A stretch of DNA of 64,000 nt from Actinomycetes bacterium. Lineage in GTDB: Bacteria > Actinomycetota > Actinomycetes > Propionibacteriales > Nocardioidaceae. The stretch lies in NCBI GenBank assembly GCA_023460975.1, contig JAEWOG010000011.1, positions 190,368-254,367 of the forward strand. The letters run 5' to 3'. Below the pieces are notes generated by a model. The model was not told where the DNA came from. It worked only from the letters and a program-made list of their open reading frames with translations, and made no database searches. Below are positions 34,781 to 43,586 of this stretch, piece by piece. The translations under genes were made by a program, and so were the position numbers. The first letter of the stretch is position 1. Each line of letters opens with the position of its first letter.

Positions 34781-36721
34781 ATGAGCAGACTGCGGCGATG
34801 GCTCGTGGCCACTCTGGGCACGGCCGTGATGGCCGGCGCGCTGGCGCTCCCGTCGTACGGCACGGATACCGTGGGCCACCTCGCCCCGGGCACTGAGTTG
34901 GCGTCGGACCAACTGGAGCGACTGCTGCGTACGGACCCGACCACCCACCTCGACCGGCAAGGCCGGCTCTTCGTCACGGAGCCCCTGATGCCCCTCGCGG
35001 CCACAGCGCAGGCGCAGCCCCAGATCAGCGGCGCCGCCCTGGCACTCGACGAGACCTTTGCCCTCCACTCGCTCCCGGGCGCCGGGTCGGCGGTGTTCCT
35101 CGATTTCGACGGCTTCGAGGTCACACCCGCCTCTGCCTGGGCCTCCACGCGACCCGGCTCGGTCGGCGCGCACCCCGGATGGACGCCCAAGCGTGGGGGT
35201 GAGCCCGTCGGCGACCCCGAGCGCCGCGCCCTGATCCAGCAGATCTGGGCCCAGGTCGCCGAGGACTTCGCGCCCTTCGACATCGACGTCACGACCGAGG
35301 AGCCGAGCGGCACGTGGCGGGGCTCCCACGCCGTGATCACCGACAGCGACACCCTGCCCCAGGCGATGTGCGACGCGACCCTGTGCGGCGGCATCGCGTA
35401 CATCGACGCGTGGGGCACCTCCACCGCCACCCGCCCAGCGTTCGTGTTCTCTGCCCGCCTGGGCACCCGCTCCCAGGTGATCGCCGAAGTGATCAGTCAC
35501 GAGGTCGGCCACAACGCCGGGCTCCTGCACGACGGCCAGGGCGAGGCCACGTACTACACCGGACACACACCGTGGGCACCCATCATGGGGTCCGGGTACC
35601 TCCACCCCGTCACCCAGTGGAGCCGCGGCGAGTACGCGGGCGCCACCCAGGCCCAGGACGACCTCGCCGTCATCGCGGGCAAGGCTCCGGTGCGCGCCGA
35701 CGAGGCCGCCGCCACGGTCGATGACGCCTCGGTGGCGGCCGCGGGGTCAGGCGTCATCACAACGCGCGAGGACGTGGACACCTGGCGCCTCGGCCGCTGC
35801 GACGGACCGGTCACGATCACCGCCTCACCAGCCCCGGTGGGGCCGAACCTGGACATCGAACTGTCCGTCCTCGACTCCACCGGCCAGGTCGTTGCCACCG
35901 TCAATCCCACCGTCGCGGCAGCCGCGGGCCCGACCGCCACCGGGTTGGGCGCCACGTGGAGCGGCACCCTGCACGGGGACCACGCGATCAGCATCGACGG
36001 GGTCGGGATCGCCGACGCCAGCACGGGATACACCGACTACGGCAGCCTGGGGACCTACACGTTCGCCAGCAGCGGGTGCTCGGCCGAGCCGCTGGCCACC
36101 ACGACCACGGTCACCGCCAGCGTCACCGGGCGCGACGTCACCGTGATCGCGGCCGTCGACCCTCACGCCCAGGGCGCGATCACGTTCTCCCGCGACGGCG
36201 AGCTCCTCGCCACGCGGACCCTCGTCGGCGGTGGCGCCCAGTGGACGCACGTCGATGCTCCCCTCGGGCCGGGCGCGTACACCGTCACGTACGTTCCCTC
36301 CGGCCCCTCCTGGCACTCCTCGAGCGCCACGACGACAGTGACCGTGGACCCGCCACCGACACTCACCCCGACGCCCCCGCCCAGCGTCACTCCCGGCGTC
36401 ACTCCCAGCGTTCCCCCGACCCCGGCACCTGCCCGGATCACCATGACCGTACGCGCGCCACGCACGGCACGCGTCGGGGAACGTCCCCGGGTCCGCGTGG
36501 TCGTCCGCGACCCGTCAACCCCGTCGGCAGCACGGGTACGCATCTCGGCGGGCCGTCGCCACACGACCCAGTCCCTGAGCGCCGGGCGCGCACGCATCCG
36601 GCTGCGTCCCCTGAGTCACCGCGACCTGGCGAGGAAGCGCCTCGTGGTCCGCGTGCAGTACCTCACCGAGGAAGGCACCGTGCTGGCCCGAGGCCGCGTG
36701 GTCATCCGCGTACGGCGATGA
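34781..36721 (+). CDS. Secreted zinc metalloprotease, intact tandem paralogue
   Basis: A 646-residue exported protein with a signal peptide at 1-27. After a propeptide-like stretch comes the catalytic domain: SAVFLDFDGFEVTPASAW, FDIDVTTEEPSGTWRGSHA, HEVGHNAGLLHD and the Met-turn IMGSGYLHPVTQW. Repetitive Ig-like domains and a Pro/Thr linker (PTPPPSVTPGVTPSVPPTP) lead to a basic final domain ending VIRVRR. It is clearly a paralogue of the broken gene just upstream. A TACGGT -10 and GGGGGAAGGGG lie upstream of ATG 34781. Confidence 0.88.
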   Translation: MSRLRRWLVATLGTAVMAGALALPSYGTDTVGHLAPGTELASDQLERLLRTDPTTHLDRQGRLFVTEPLMPLAATAQAQPQISGAALALDETFALHSLPGAGSAVFLDFDGFEVTPASAWASTRPGSVGAHPGWTPKRGGEPVGDPERRALIQQIWAQVAEDFAPFDIDVTTEEPSGTWRGSHAVITDSDTLPQAMCDATLCGGIAYIDAWGTSTATRPAFVFSARLGTRSQVIAEVISHEVGHNAGLLHDGQGEATYYTGHTPWAPIMGSGYLHPVTQWSRGEYAGATQAQDDLAVIAGKAPVRADEAAATVDDASVAAAGSGVITTREDVDTWRLGRCDGPVTITASPAPVGPNLDIELSVLDSTGQVVATVNPTVAAAAGPTATGLGATWSGTLHGDHAISIDGVGIADASTGYTDYGSLGTYTFASSGCSAEPLATTTTVTASVTGRDVTVIAAVDPHAQGAITFSRDGELLATRTLVGGGAQWTHVDAPLGPGAYTVTYVPSGPSWHSSSATTTVTVDPPPTLTPTPPPSVTPGVTPSVPPTPAPARITMTVRAPRTARVGERPRVRVVVRDPSTPSAARVRISAGRRHTTQSLSAGRARIRLRPLSHRDLARKRLVVRVQYLTEEGTVLARGRVVIRVRR

Positions 36722-36733
36722 CGCGGCCGGCTG

Positions 36734-38527
36734 CTACTCGATAACCTCAGAAGCCTCGAGCCACTCCAGCTCGAGCTCCTCCTTCTCGGAGGCCAGTGAG
36801 GACATCTGCTGCCCGAGGTCGGCGAGCTTCTCGTAGTCCGTGAGGTGGGCGGCCATCTCTGCCTCGAGCCGGGCCTCCTCCTCCGCGATCCGCTCCAGCC
36901 GCTTCTCGACCCTCGCCAGCACCTTGCGCGCCGCACGGTCCTCCGCCGAGCCCGCCCGGGCCTTGGGAGTCCCGGCCTGCGCTGAGGCCGGGGGCGTCGG
37001 GGCGGCGGGGGGACGTACGGGCTCCGGTGGCGACATGAGCGCTGCGCGGCGCTCGAGGTATTCGTCCACGCCTCGCGGCAGCATCGACACCTGACCGTCT
37101 CCCAGCAGGGCGACGACGGAGTCGGTGACGCGCTCGAGGAAGTAGCGGTCGTGGCTGACCACGACGAGCGTCCCCGGCCACGAGTCAAGGAAGTCCTCGA
37201 GCACGTTGAGGGTGTCGATGTCGAGGTCGTTGGTGGGCTCGTCGAGCAGGAGCACGTTGGGCTCGGCCAGCAGCAGCATCAGCAACTGGAAGCGCCGGCG
37301 CTCGCCACCCGACAGGTCCCCCAGCCGAGCCGTGAGCCGGTCGCCCGTGAAGCCGAACCGCTCCAGCAGCGACGTCGCGGACAGTTCCTGGCCGTCGAGG
37401 GTGCGCGAGACCCGTCGTACGCTCTCGACCGACGCCAGGACCCGCGCCTGAGGATCGACCTCGTCGATCGCCTGGGTGAGGTGCTCGAGCGCCACCGTGC
37501 GGCCGTGCTTCACCCGACCGTGTTGGGGCGCCAGCGTGCCGGCCAGCAGGGTGAGGAGTGAGGTCTTGCCGGCGCCGTTGACGCCCACGATCCCGATCCG
37601 CTCCCCCGGCCCGATGCGCCACGTCGCGTGGTCAAGCAGGACCTTCTCACCGCGCGCGAGGTCGACGTCCTCAACGTCGATCACGTCCTTGCCGAGTCGC
37701 TGGGTGGCAAACCGCTGCAGCTCCAGCCGGTCGCGCGGTTCGGGCACGTCCGAGATCAGGGCGTTCGCGGCGTCGATGCGGAACTTGGGCTTGGACGTCC
37801 GCGCCGGCGCGCCCCGACGCAGCCAGGCCAGCTCCTTGCGGATGAGGTTCTGGCGACGCACTTCCGAGGCGGCTGCCTGCCGCTGGCGCTCAGCCTTGGC
37901 GAGCACGAAGGCCGCGTAGCCGCCCTCGTACGAATCGACGGCGCCGTCGTGGACCTCCCACGTCTGCTGGCACACCGCGTCGAGGAACCACCGGTCGTGG
38001 GTGACCACGATGAGCGCGGAGGGCAACGTGACGAGGTGCTCGGCGAGCCATGCGACCGCCTCGACGTCCAGGTGGTTGGTCGGCTCGTCCAGGATGATCA
38101 GGTCGTGCGGGCTCAGCAGCAGCGCCGCCAGCGCGCACCGTCGACGCTCACCGCCCGACAAGCCGAGGACGGCCCGGTCGAGCTCGATGCCGGCGAGGAG
38201 TTCGGTGACGACCTGGCGGGTGGTCGCGTCCCCCGCCCATTCGTGGTCGGCGCGGCCCCGGAGCACGGCTTCGCGCACGGAGTGGGAGTCGACGAGCTCG
38301 TCGCCCTGGTGCAGGTAGCCGATCTCGATGCCGCGGGCTCGGGAGACGCGGCCCGTGTCGGGCTCCTCAATGCCGGTCATGACCTCCAGCAGCGTGGTCT
38401 TGCCGTCGCCGTTGCGGCCCACGATGCCCACGCGTTCGCCCAAGGAGATCCCCAGCGAGACGTCGTCGAGCAGGGGCCGGATGCCGTAGGACTTCGAGAC
38501 GCGCTCGAGGTTGATCAGGTTCGCCAT
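36734..38527 (-). CDS. ABC-F family ATPase (Uup-like)
   Basis: A 597-residue soluble protein with two ABC domains and no membrane span. Walker A motifs are GRNGDGKTT and GVNGAGKTS, both signatures read LSGGERRR, and both Walker B motifs end in DEPTNHLD or DEPTNDLD. The C-terminal coiled coil (about 515-597, RKVLARVEKRLERIAEEEARLEAEM) is characteristic of Uup. ABC-F proteins act on the ribosome; Uup is also linked to DNA transposition and quality control. ATG 38527 follows GGGGAGG. Confidence 0.92.
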   Translation of the reverse strand: MANLINLERVSKSYGIRPLLDDVSLGISLGERVGIVGRNGDGKTTLLEVMTGIEEPDTGRVSRARGIEIGYLHQGDELVDSHSVREAVLRGRADHEWAGDATTRQVVTELLAGIELDRAVLGLSGGERRRCALAALLLSPHDLIILDEPTNHLDVEAVAWLAEHLVTLPSALIVVTHDRWFLDAVCQQTWEVHDGAVDSYEGGYAAFVLAKAERQRQAAASEVRRQNLIRKELAWLRRGAPARTSKPKFRIDAANALISDVPEPRDRLELQRFATQRLGKDVIDVEDVDLARGEKVLLDHATWRIGPGERIGIVGVNGAGKTSLLTLLAGTLAPQHGRVKHGRTVALEHLTQAIDEVDPQARVLASVESVRRVSRTLDGQELSATSLLERFGFTGDRLTARLGDLSGGERRRFQLLMLLLAEPNVLLLDEPTNDLDIDTLNVLEDFLDSWPGTLVVVSHDRYFLERVTDSVVALLGDGQVSMLPRGVDEYLERRAALMSPPEPVRPPAAPTPPASAQAGTPKARAGSAEDRAARKVLARVEKRLERIAEEEARLEAEMAAHLTDYEKLADLGQQMSSLASEKEELELEWLEASEVIE

Positions 38528-38630
38528 GTCCTCCCCATTCTCGCAGGCCAACCCCGCGCGGCGTATTCGGACGACACATTCCCCACCGCAGCGCGTGCGC
38601 GGGGCCATTCAGGACCTTGCGGACGTGCGG

Positions 38631-39530
38631 CTACGAGCCGGCGGAAGCCGCCACCAGAACGATCGGGTGCGTGGCCCTCAGCTCGTGTGCCACCTGCTTC
38701 GCCTGCTCCGGCGAGGCGCACAGGAAGACGACCGTGGGGCCGGATCCGCTGACCATCCCGCGCAGCGCCCCCGCGGCCTCCCCGCGCTCGATCAGCTCCC
38801 CCAACTGGGGGCGGAGGTCGACAGCGGCCGCCGCGAGGTCGTTGCGCAGGCACGCAGCCACGGCCCGCGCATCGCCTGAGGCCAACGCCGCCAGCAGGGC
38901 GTCGGGGGCCGCCGGCACCGGGTCCGCCGAAGGGAACATCGCGTCGAAGTGGCGGTAGACCGCCGGCGTCGAGAGGCCCTCCGAGGACGGCACCACGACC
39001 CAGTCGTAGGACCCGGTGTCGGGCACAGCCTCCACGATCTCGCCCCGCCCCAGGCCCCGCGCGGTGCCTCCGACGAGGGCGAACGGCACGTCGCTGCCCA
39101 ACTCGGCCGCCACCTCGTGGAGCTCGGCCGGCGACAGCGTCCCGCCCCATGCCAGGTGCAGGGCCTGCAACGCGGCGGCGGCGTCAGCCGAGCCGCCCGC
39201 CATCCCTCCCGCCACGGGGATCGTCTTGTCGATGTGGACCTCGACGCCCGTACGCGTCAGGTCGACGCCCAGACGCGCGGCGAGCAGGTCCGCGGCCTTC
39301 GCCACGATGTTGCTCGCGTCGAGCGGAACCCCCGCGGCGTCGACGTACGACGCGGAGGCGAGCGTGAGGCTCACCCCCGGCGTGGGGCTCGGCAGAATCG
39401 TGACCGCGTCGTAGAGCCCGAGCGCGTGGTAGACGGTGTCGATCGGGTGGAAGCCGTCCGGTCGCGGCGCCCCCACCGCGAGGTGCAGGTTGATCTTCGC
39501 GGCGGCCCGCACGGTCGTCGGGGTCACCAC
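38631..39530 (-). CDS. ispE: 4-diphosphocytidyl-2-C-methyl-D-erythritol kinase
   Basis: A 299-residue GHMP-family kinase of the MEP isoprenoid pathway. AAKINLHLAVGAPRPDGFHPI at the N-terminus and IPVAGGMAGGSADAAAAL (ATP-binding) are diagnostic. The GTG start overlaps the rsmA stop codon; 39530 is used, but a second GTG at 39527 would give the classic GTGA overlap. The rsmA-ispE coupling is conserved in actinobacteria. Confidence 0.96.
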   Translation of the reverse strand: MVTPTTVRAAAKINLHLAVGAPRPDGFHPIDTVYHALGLYDAVTILPSPTPGVSLTLASASYVDAAGVPLDASNIVAKAADLLAARLGVDLTRTGVEVHIDKTIPVAGGMAGGSADAAAALQALHLAWGGTLSPAELHEVAAELGSDVPFALVGGTARGLGRGEIVEAVPDTGSYDWVVVPSSEGLSTPAVYRHFDAMFPSADPVPAAPDALLAALASGDARAVAACLRNDLAAAAVDLRPQLGELIERGEAAGALRGMVSGSGPTVVFLCASPEQAKQVAHELRATHPIVLVAASAGS

Positions 39531-40387
39531 GTCAGTTGCTCGGCCACTGCGGCGAAGTCACCCACGTCGAGCATCTCCCCACGCACCGTCGGGTCGATCC
39601 CGGCCGCCGTGATCGCCGCGGCCGCCGCCTCGGAGGAGCCGACGAGGGACTTGAGGGCTGCCTTGAGCTGCTTGCGACGCTGGGCGAACGCGGCGTCGAC
39701 GACGGCGAAGACCTGTTCGCGCGTCGCGGTCGTGGCCGGCGGTTCGCGCCGCGTCCAGGCCACGAGCCCGGAGTCGACGTTGGGGGCGGGCCAGAAGACG
39801 TTGCGCCCGATCGCACCCGCGCGTCGTACGTCTGCGAACCACGCCGCCTTGACGCTGGGCACGCCGTACACCTTGTTGCCGGGGCGGGCCGCCAGCCGGT
39901 CAGCCACCTCCGCCTGGACCATCACGAGGCCACGCTCCAGCGAGGGCAGCAGCGTGAGCATGTGGATGAGGACCGGGACGGAGACGTTGTAGGGCAGGTT
40001 GGCCACCAGCGCGGTCGGCGGCGGGCCGGGGATCTCGGTGATCCGCATGGCGTCGTCGAGGACCACCTCGAAGGCGTCGACCTGGCCGGGGGCGTACGTG
40101 GCGATCGTCTCGGGCAGCAGCCCGGCGAGCACGGGGTCGACCTCGACGGCGATGACGCGGCGCGCCACCTCGAGCAGCGCGAGGGTGAGCGAGCCCAGTC
40201 CCGGACCCACCTCCACGACGACGTCGTCCGCGCTGATCTGCGACTCGCGCACGATGCGGCGCACCGTGTTGGCGTCGATCACGAAGTTCTGCCCGCGCTG
40301 CTTGGTCGGGCGCAGGTCGAGGCGGTCCGCGAGCTGACGCACGTCGGCCGGCCCCAGAAGTCGAGGGCCGGCCGGTGCGTTGGTCAT
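39524..40387 (-). CDS. rsmA: 16S rRNA dimethyladenosine transferase RsmA/KsgA
   Basis: A 287-residue SAM-dependent methyltransferase that dimethylates A1518 and A1519 of 16S rRNA. RPTKQRGQNFVID is the family N-terminus, EVGPGLGSLTLALLE is motif I, and NLPYNVSVPVL is the catalytic motif IV. The gene lies in the conserved order rpfB-rsmA-ispE. Confidence 0.97.
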   Translation of the reverse strand: MTNAPAGPRLLGPADVRQLADRLDLRPTKQRGQNFVIDANTVRRIVRESQISADDVVVEVGPGLGSLTLALLEVARRVIAVEVDPVLAGLLPETIATYAPGQVDAFEVVLDDAMRITEIPGPPPTALVANLPYNVSVPVLIHMLTLLPSLERGLVMVQAEVADRLAARPGNKVYGVPSVKAAWFADVRRAGAIGRNVFWPAPNVDSGLVAWTRREPPATTATREQVFAVVDAAFAQRRKQLKAALKSLVGSSEAAAAAITAAGIDPTVRGEMLDVGDFAAVAEQLTW

Positions 40388-40420
40388 GCGGTGCAGCCTA
40401 GTGCGCGCAGGGTCTCGGCC

Positions 40421-41539
40421 TCAGAGCAGGCCGAGTCGGCTCGCGCAGTGCGGCCACTGACCCCAGCCTGCACGCGCCTGGAGGATGCGACCACGCTTGA
40501 TCTGCTCCTCGCGGCTGTGCTGGTGGGGCAGGCCCGTACCGCCCACGGATGCCCACGTCGAGGCGCTGAACTGCAGCCCGCCGTAGTAGCCGTTGCCGGT
40601 GTTGATCGCCCAGTTGCCACCCGACTCGCACTGCGCAAGGCGGTCCCACACGGTGTCGCCGCCAGCGAAGTTCGCGGGCTCGGCAGTGCCGACGCGCACG
40701 ATCGCGGGCACGGCCTTGCGCGAGACGTCCTGCGAGAGGACCTTGCGCTTGACGAGGGTGCCGTTGCGGAAGACGAGTTCGTAGGTGACGTCGCGTACGC
40801 CGTTGCGGCCCTCGCGGATGACCTCGGTCTCGCCCTTGGTCATCGAGTCGTCGGTGCGCTCGATGGTGGCGTACTTGATGACTTCGCCGTCGACGTCCTT
40901 CTCGGTGACCCGGAAGTCGGTGTAGACGATCTTGTCGCCGGACTCCACGACGGTCTCGAGGCTCGGGCGCACCTTGTCGTGCTCATCGAGGGTGACGCCG
41001 AGTTGGGCCAGCACGTCGCTGACGGTCAGCGCGGCCACCGTCTTCTTGCGGGTGCGCTTGTCGGCGATGGTGACGTGCACGGTCTTGGGGGTGACGACGT
41101 CGAGCGCAAGCCCGTCGCGACCGATCGCGGCGCTGCGGCTCGTGGAGAGGTCGGCGCCGCTGAATCGGCGGCCGATCTCGGCGAGGGCGCCATCGACGTC
41201 GGTGGAGTTGACCCAGTATGTCCGGGCGGACCCGTCGATGCTCAGCTCGAGCGGGCGACCGAACTGGACGGTGATCTTGGAGCCGTCGTTGACCGTCTCG
41301 GTCACCGCAGGCGCCACGAGGTCCTTGTCGGTGAGGGTGATCCCCTCGGACTCGAGGACGTCACCGACCGTGGCGCCCATGGCGCTGACCTGAGTGCTGC
41401 GACCGTCGAGGGTCAGCGTCACGTCCTTGGTCATCGCGGCGTATCCGACGGTGGTCCCGACCAGGGCCAGGGCGACGGTGGCGCCGAGGACGGCCATGAG
41501 CCGGTTGGACTTGCTGAAGGTGGTGATGCGCGAGCGCAC
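40421..41539 (-). CDS. rpfB: Resuscitation-promoting factor RpfB-like transglycosylase
   Basis: A 372-residue membrane-anchored or secreted protein. After a basic N-terminus and one hydrophobic segment (LMAVLGATVALALVGTTVGYAA) come DUF348 ubiquitin-like repeats (VTLTLDGRSTQVSAMGATVGDVLESEGI and a later copy), a G5 domain (KVLSQDVSRKAVPAIVRVGT), and a lysozyme-like domain (WDRLAQCESGGNWAINTGNGYYGGLQFSASTW) with the catalytic Glu. It cleaves peptidoglycan to aid exit from dormancy. I chose GTG 41539 behind GGAG; another GTG at 41584 is possible. I saw no clear c-di-AMP riboswitch in the 215-bp upstream gap. Confidence 0.93.
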   Translation of the reverse strand: MRSRITTFSKSNRLMAVLGATVALALVGTTVGYAAMTKDVTLTLDGRSTQVSAMGATVGDVLESEGITLTDKDLVAPAVTETVNDGSKITVQFGRPLELSIDGSARTYWVNSTDVDGALAEIGRRFSGADLSTSRSAAIGRDGLALDVVTPKTVHVTIADKRTRKKTVAALTVSDVLAQLGVTLDEHDKVRPSLETVVESGDKIVYTDFRVTEKDVDGEVIKYATIERTDDSMTKGETEVIREGRNGVRDVTYELVFRNGTLVKRKVLSQDVSRKAVPAIVRVGTAEPANFAGGDTVWDRLAQCESGGNWAINTGNGYYGGLQFSASTWASVGGTGLPHQHSREEQIKRGRILQARAGWGQWPHCASRLGLL

Positions 41540-41754
41540 AGTGCTCCGAACGTCGTACTCTCCGAGCCTCGAGCGGCGGCACACCCCAGGCTCGGCGGAG
41601 TCCTCCTCGGGGAGGTCTCGATGCGAGTTCGGGGGACTCGCGCAGGGCTCTGGGCCCCGCGGGCACCGCCGGAAATCAGTCTCGATCCCGGCTGTCAGTC
41701 ACAGAACGATAACGGTCAAGCGCACTCGTGCAAACTCGAACGACCATCGCTCCC

Positions 41755-42645
41755 CTACCAAGAGCCGCCGAACGCAGCCTCGGTGGTGGCATCGATCGCC
41801 GCGCACAACTCGCCGAGATCATCGCCGCGCACCTGCGCCATCGCACGCACAGTGAGGGGCACCAGGTACGACGCGTTGGGCCTGCCGCGGAACGGTGTCG
41901 GCGTGAGGAACGGGGCGTCGGTCTCCACCAGAATCCGCTCCCGCGGAGTGACGACGAGGGCGTTGCGCAGGGGCGCCGCGTTCTTGAACGTCACCGTCCC
42001 CGCGAACGAGAGGTACGCCCCCCGATCCAGGCACGCACGCGCGAACACCTCGTCGCCGCTGAAGCAGTGCATCACCCACCGCTCGGGCGCACCCTCGGAG
42101 TCCAACACCCTCAGGATGTCGTCGTGGGCGTCGCGGTCGTGGATGACCAGCGTCTTGTCGAGACGCTTGGCGATGTCGATGTGGCGCCGGAAGCTCTCCT
42201 CCTGGGCCGCCATGCCTTCGGACCCCGTACGGAACCGGTCCATCCCCGTCTCCCCCACGGCACGCACCTTGTCGTGGGCCGCCGCGAGGGCTTCGATCTC
42301 GTCGAGTGCGGCGTCCAGGGTGCCCGCCTCGGCAAGGCGCGGCGCTTCGTTGGGGTGCAGCGCCACCCCGGCCACCAGTGCGTCGTGCGTGGCCGCGGCC
42401 TCCACGGCCCAGCGTGCGCCCGGAAGGTCACAGCCGATCTGGACGATCCGGGGCACCCCGACGGCTGCCGCGGCGGCGATGGCGTCAGCGGTGGAGAGCC
42501 AGTCTCCGTCGGCGATGTCGAGGTGGCAGTGGTTGTCCACGACCGGGTGCGGCAACGGCTCGGGCGCGGGTGGCCGTTCGCGGTCTCGGCGGGCGCCGGA
42601 CGTCTCCTCGGTGGCGGAGCGGGAGCGGATGGGGCCGTCGGTCAC
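41755..42645 (-). CDS. TatD family metal-dependent hydrolase
   Basis: A 296-residue TIM-barrel hydrolase with the TatD metal ligands: DNHCHLDI, GETGMD, VIHDRD, HCFSGD and ETDAPFLTP. Family members are 3'-5' exonucleases active in DNA repair and RNA quality control. The start is GTG 42645 (VTDGPIRSRSA) behind CCGGAGA, giving an N-terminal extension of about 35 residues. It is upstream of rpfB, as usual, but metG, often next to it, is missing here. Confidence 0.93.
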   Translation of the reverse strand: MTDGPIRSRSATEETSGARRDRERPPAPEPLPHPVVDNHCHLDIADGDWLSTADAIAAAAAVGVPRIVQIGCDLPGARWAVEAAATHDALVAGVALHPNEAPRLAEAGTLDAALDEIEALAAAHDKVRAVGETGMDRFRTGSEGMAAQEESFRRHIDIAKRLDKTLVIHDRDAHDDILRVLDSEGAPERWVMHCFSGDEVFARACLDRGAYLSFAGTVTFKNAAPLRNALVVTPRERILVETDAPFLTPTPFRGRPNASYLVPLTVRAMAQVRGDDLGELCAAIDATTEAAFGGSW

Positions 42646-42698
42646 GATGGTCTCCGGTTCGCTGGGGGTCCCGGTTCGATGGGTCCCGGTTCGATGGA

Positions 42699-43535
42699 TC
42701 AGGGCTGGACGTGCACGGCCTGGTAGACCTCGCGCTTGGGCAGGCCCGCCGCCCGGGCAACCTGGACGATGGCCTCCTTGCGCGCCACTCCGGTCGCCTC
42801 GAGGCGGGCCACGGCCGTACGCAGGCTGTCGGGATCCGAGTCCACGTCCGGGGCTGATTCGGCTCCGGCGACGACCAGGGTGACCTCGCCGCGCACTTCT
42901 CCCGACGCCCATGCGACGAGGTCGGACAAAGGTCCCCGGACGACCTCCTCGTGGGTCTTGGTGAGCTCGCGGCACACGGCCCCACGCCGGTCGGGACCGA
43001 ATGCCTCCAGCATGGCCGCGAGTGCCGCGTGCGTGCGATGAGGCGCCTCGAAGAACACCATCGTGCGCTCTTCGGCGGCCAACCCTGCCAGACGACGGGA
43101 GCGCTCACCCGCCTTGCGCGGCAGGAACCCCTCGAAGCAGAACCGGTCGACGCCCAGCCCACTCACCGCCAGCGCAGTGAGTACGGCGCTCGGGCCGGGG
43201 ACCGCGGTGACCCGCAGGTCGTGCTCGACGGCGGCCACGACAAGGCGGTAGCCGGGATCCGAGACGCTCGGCATCCCCGCATCGGTGACCAGCACGACGC
43301 GCTCGCCTGCCAGGAGAGCCTCGAGCAGGACGGGCGTGCGCGCCTGCTCGTTGCCCTCGAAGTAGGACACCACGCGTCCGGTCAGGGCGATGCCCAGGTC
43401 ACCGCACAGCCTCTTGAGGCGGCGCGTGTCCTCGGCCGCGACGACGTCCGCCCCGGCCAACTCGGCCGCGAGTCGCGGGGGCGCGTCACCGCTCTGCCCG
43501 ATCGGGGTGGCCGCGAGAACGAGGACGCCTGACAT
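42699..43535 (-). CDS. rsmI: 16S rRNA (cytidine-1402-2'-O)-methyltransferase
   Basis: A 278-residue RsmI of the tetrapyrrole-methylase fold: LVLAATPIGQSGDAPPR, ADVVAAEDTRRLKRLCGDLGI, VTDAGMPSVSDPGYRLV, and PGPSAVLTALAVSGL. It methylates the ribose of C1402 in the ribosomal P site. ATG 43535 lies in a 51-bp divergent gap with the mannosyltransferase gene. Confidence 0.96.
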   Translation of the reverse strand: MSGVLVLAATPIGQSGDAPPRLAAELAGADVVAAEDTRRLKRLCGDLGIALTGRVVSYFEGNEQARTPVLLEALLAGERVVLVTDAGMPSVSDPGYRLVVAAVEHDLRVTAVPGPSAVLTALAVSGLGVDRFCFEGFLPRKAGERSRRLAGLAAEERTMVFFEAPHRTHAALAAMLEAFGPDRRGAVCRELTKTHEEVVRGPLSDLVAWASGEVRGEVTLVVAGAESAPDVDSDPDSLRTAVARLEATGVARKEAIVQVARAAGLPKREVYQAVHVQP

Positions 43536-43586
43536 GGTGCGATCATCGCAGGCTGCCTGTCGGCCGCGCCCGCTAGAGTGCCGGAC

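Noticed and set aside
41540..41754. c-di-AMP (ydaO) riboswitch before rpfB
   Set aside because: Known for some actinobacterial rpf genes, but I could not align the conserved core in this gap.
42663..42698. Short direct repeat GGTCCCGGTTCGATGG between rsmI and tatD
   Set aside because: Only two copies over about 30 bases; most likely a slippage duplication without a clear role.
39536..42883. A 1115-codon plus-strand open frame opposite rsmA, rpfB and tatD
   Set aside because: It spans three well-supported minus-strand genes and has no domain of its own.
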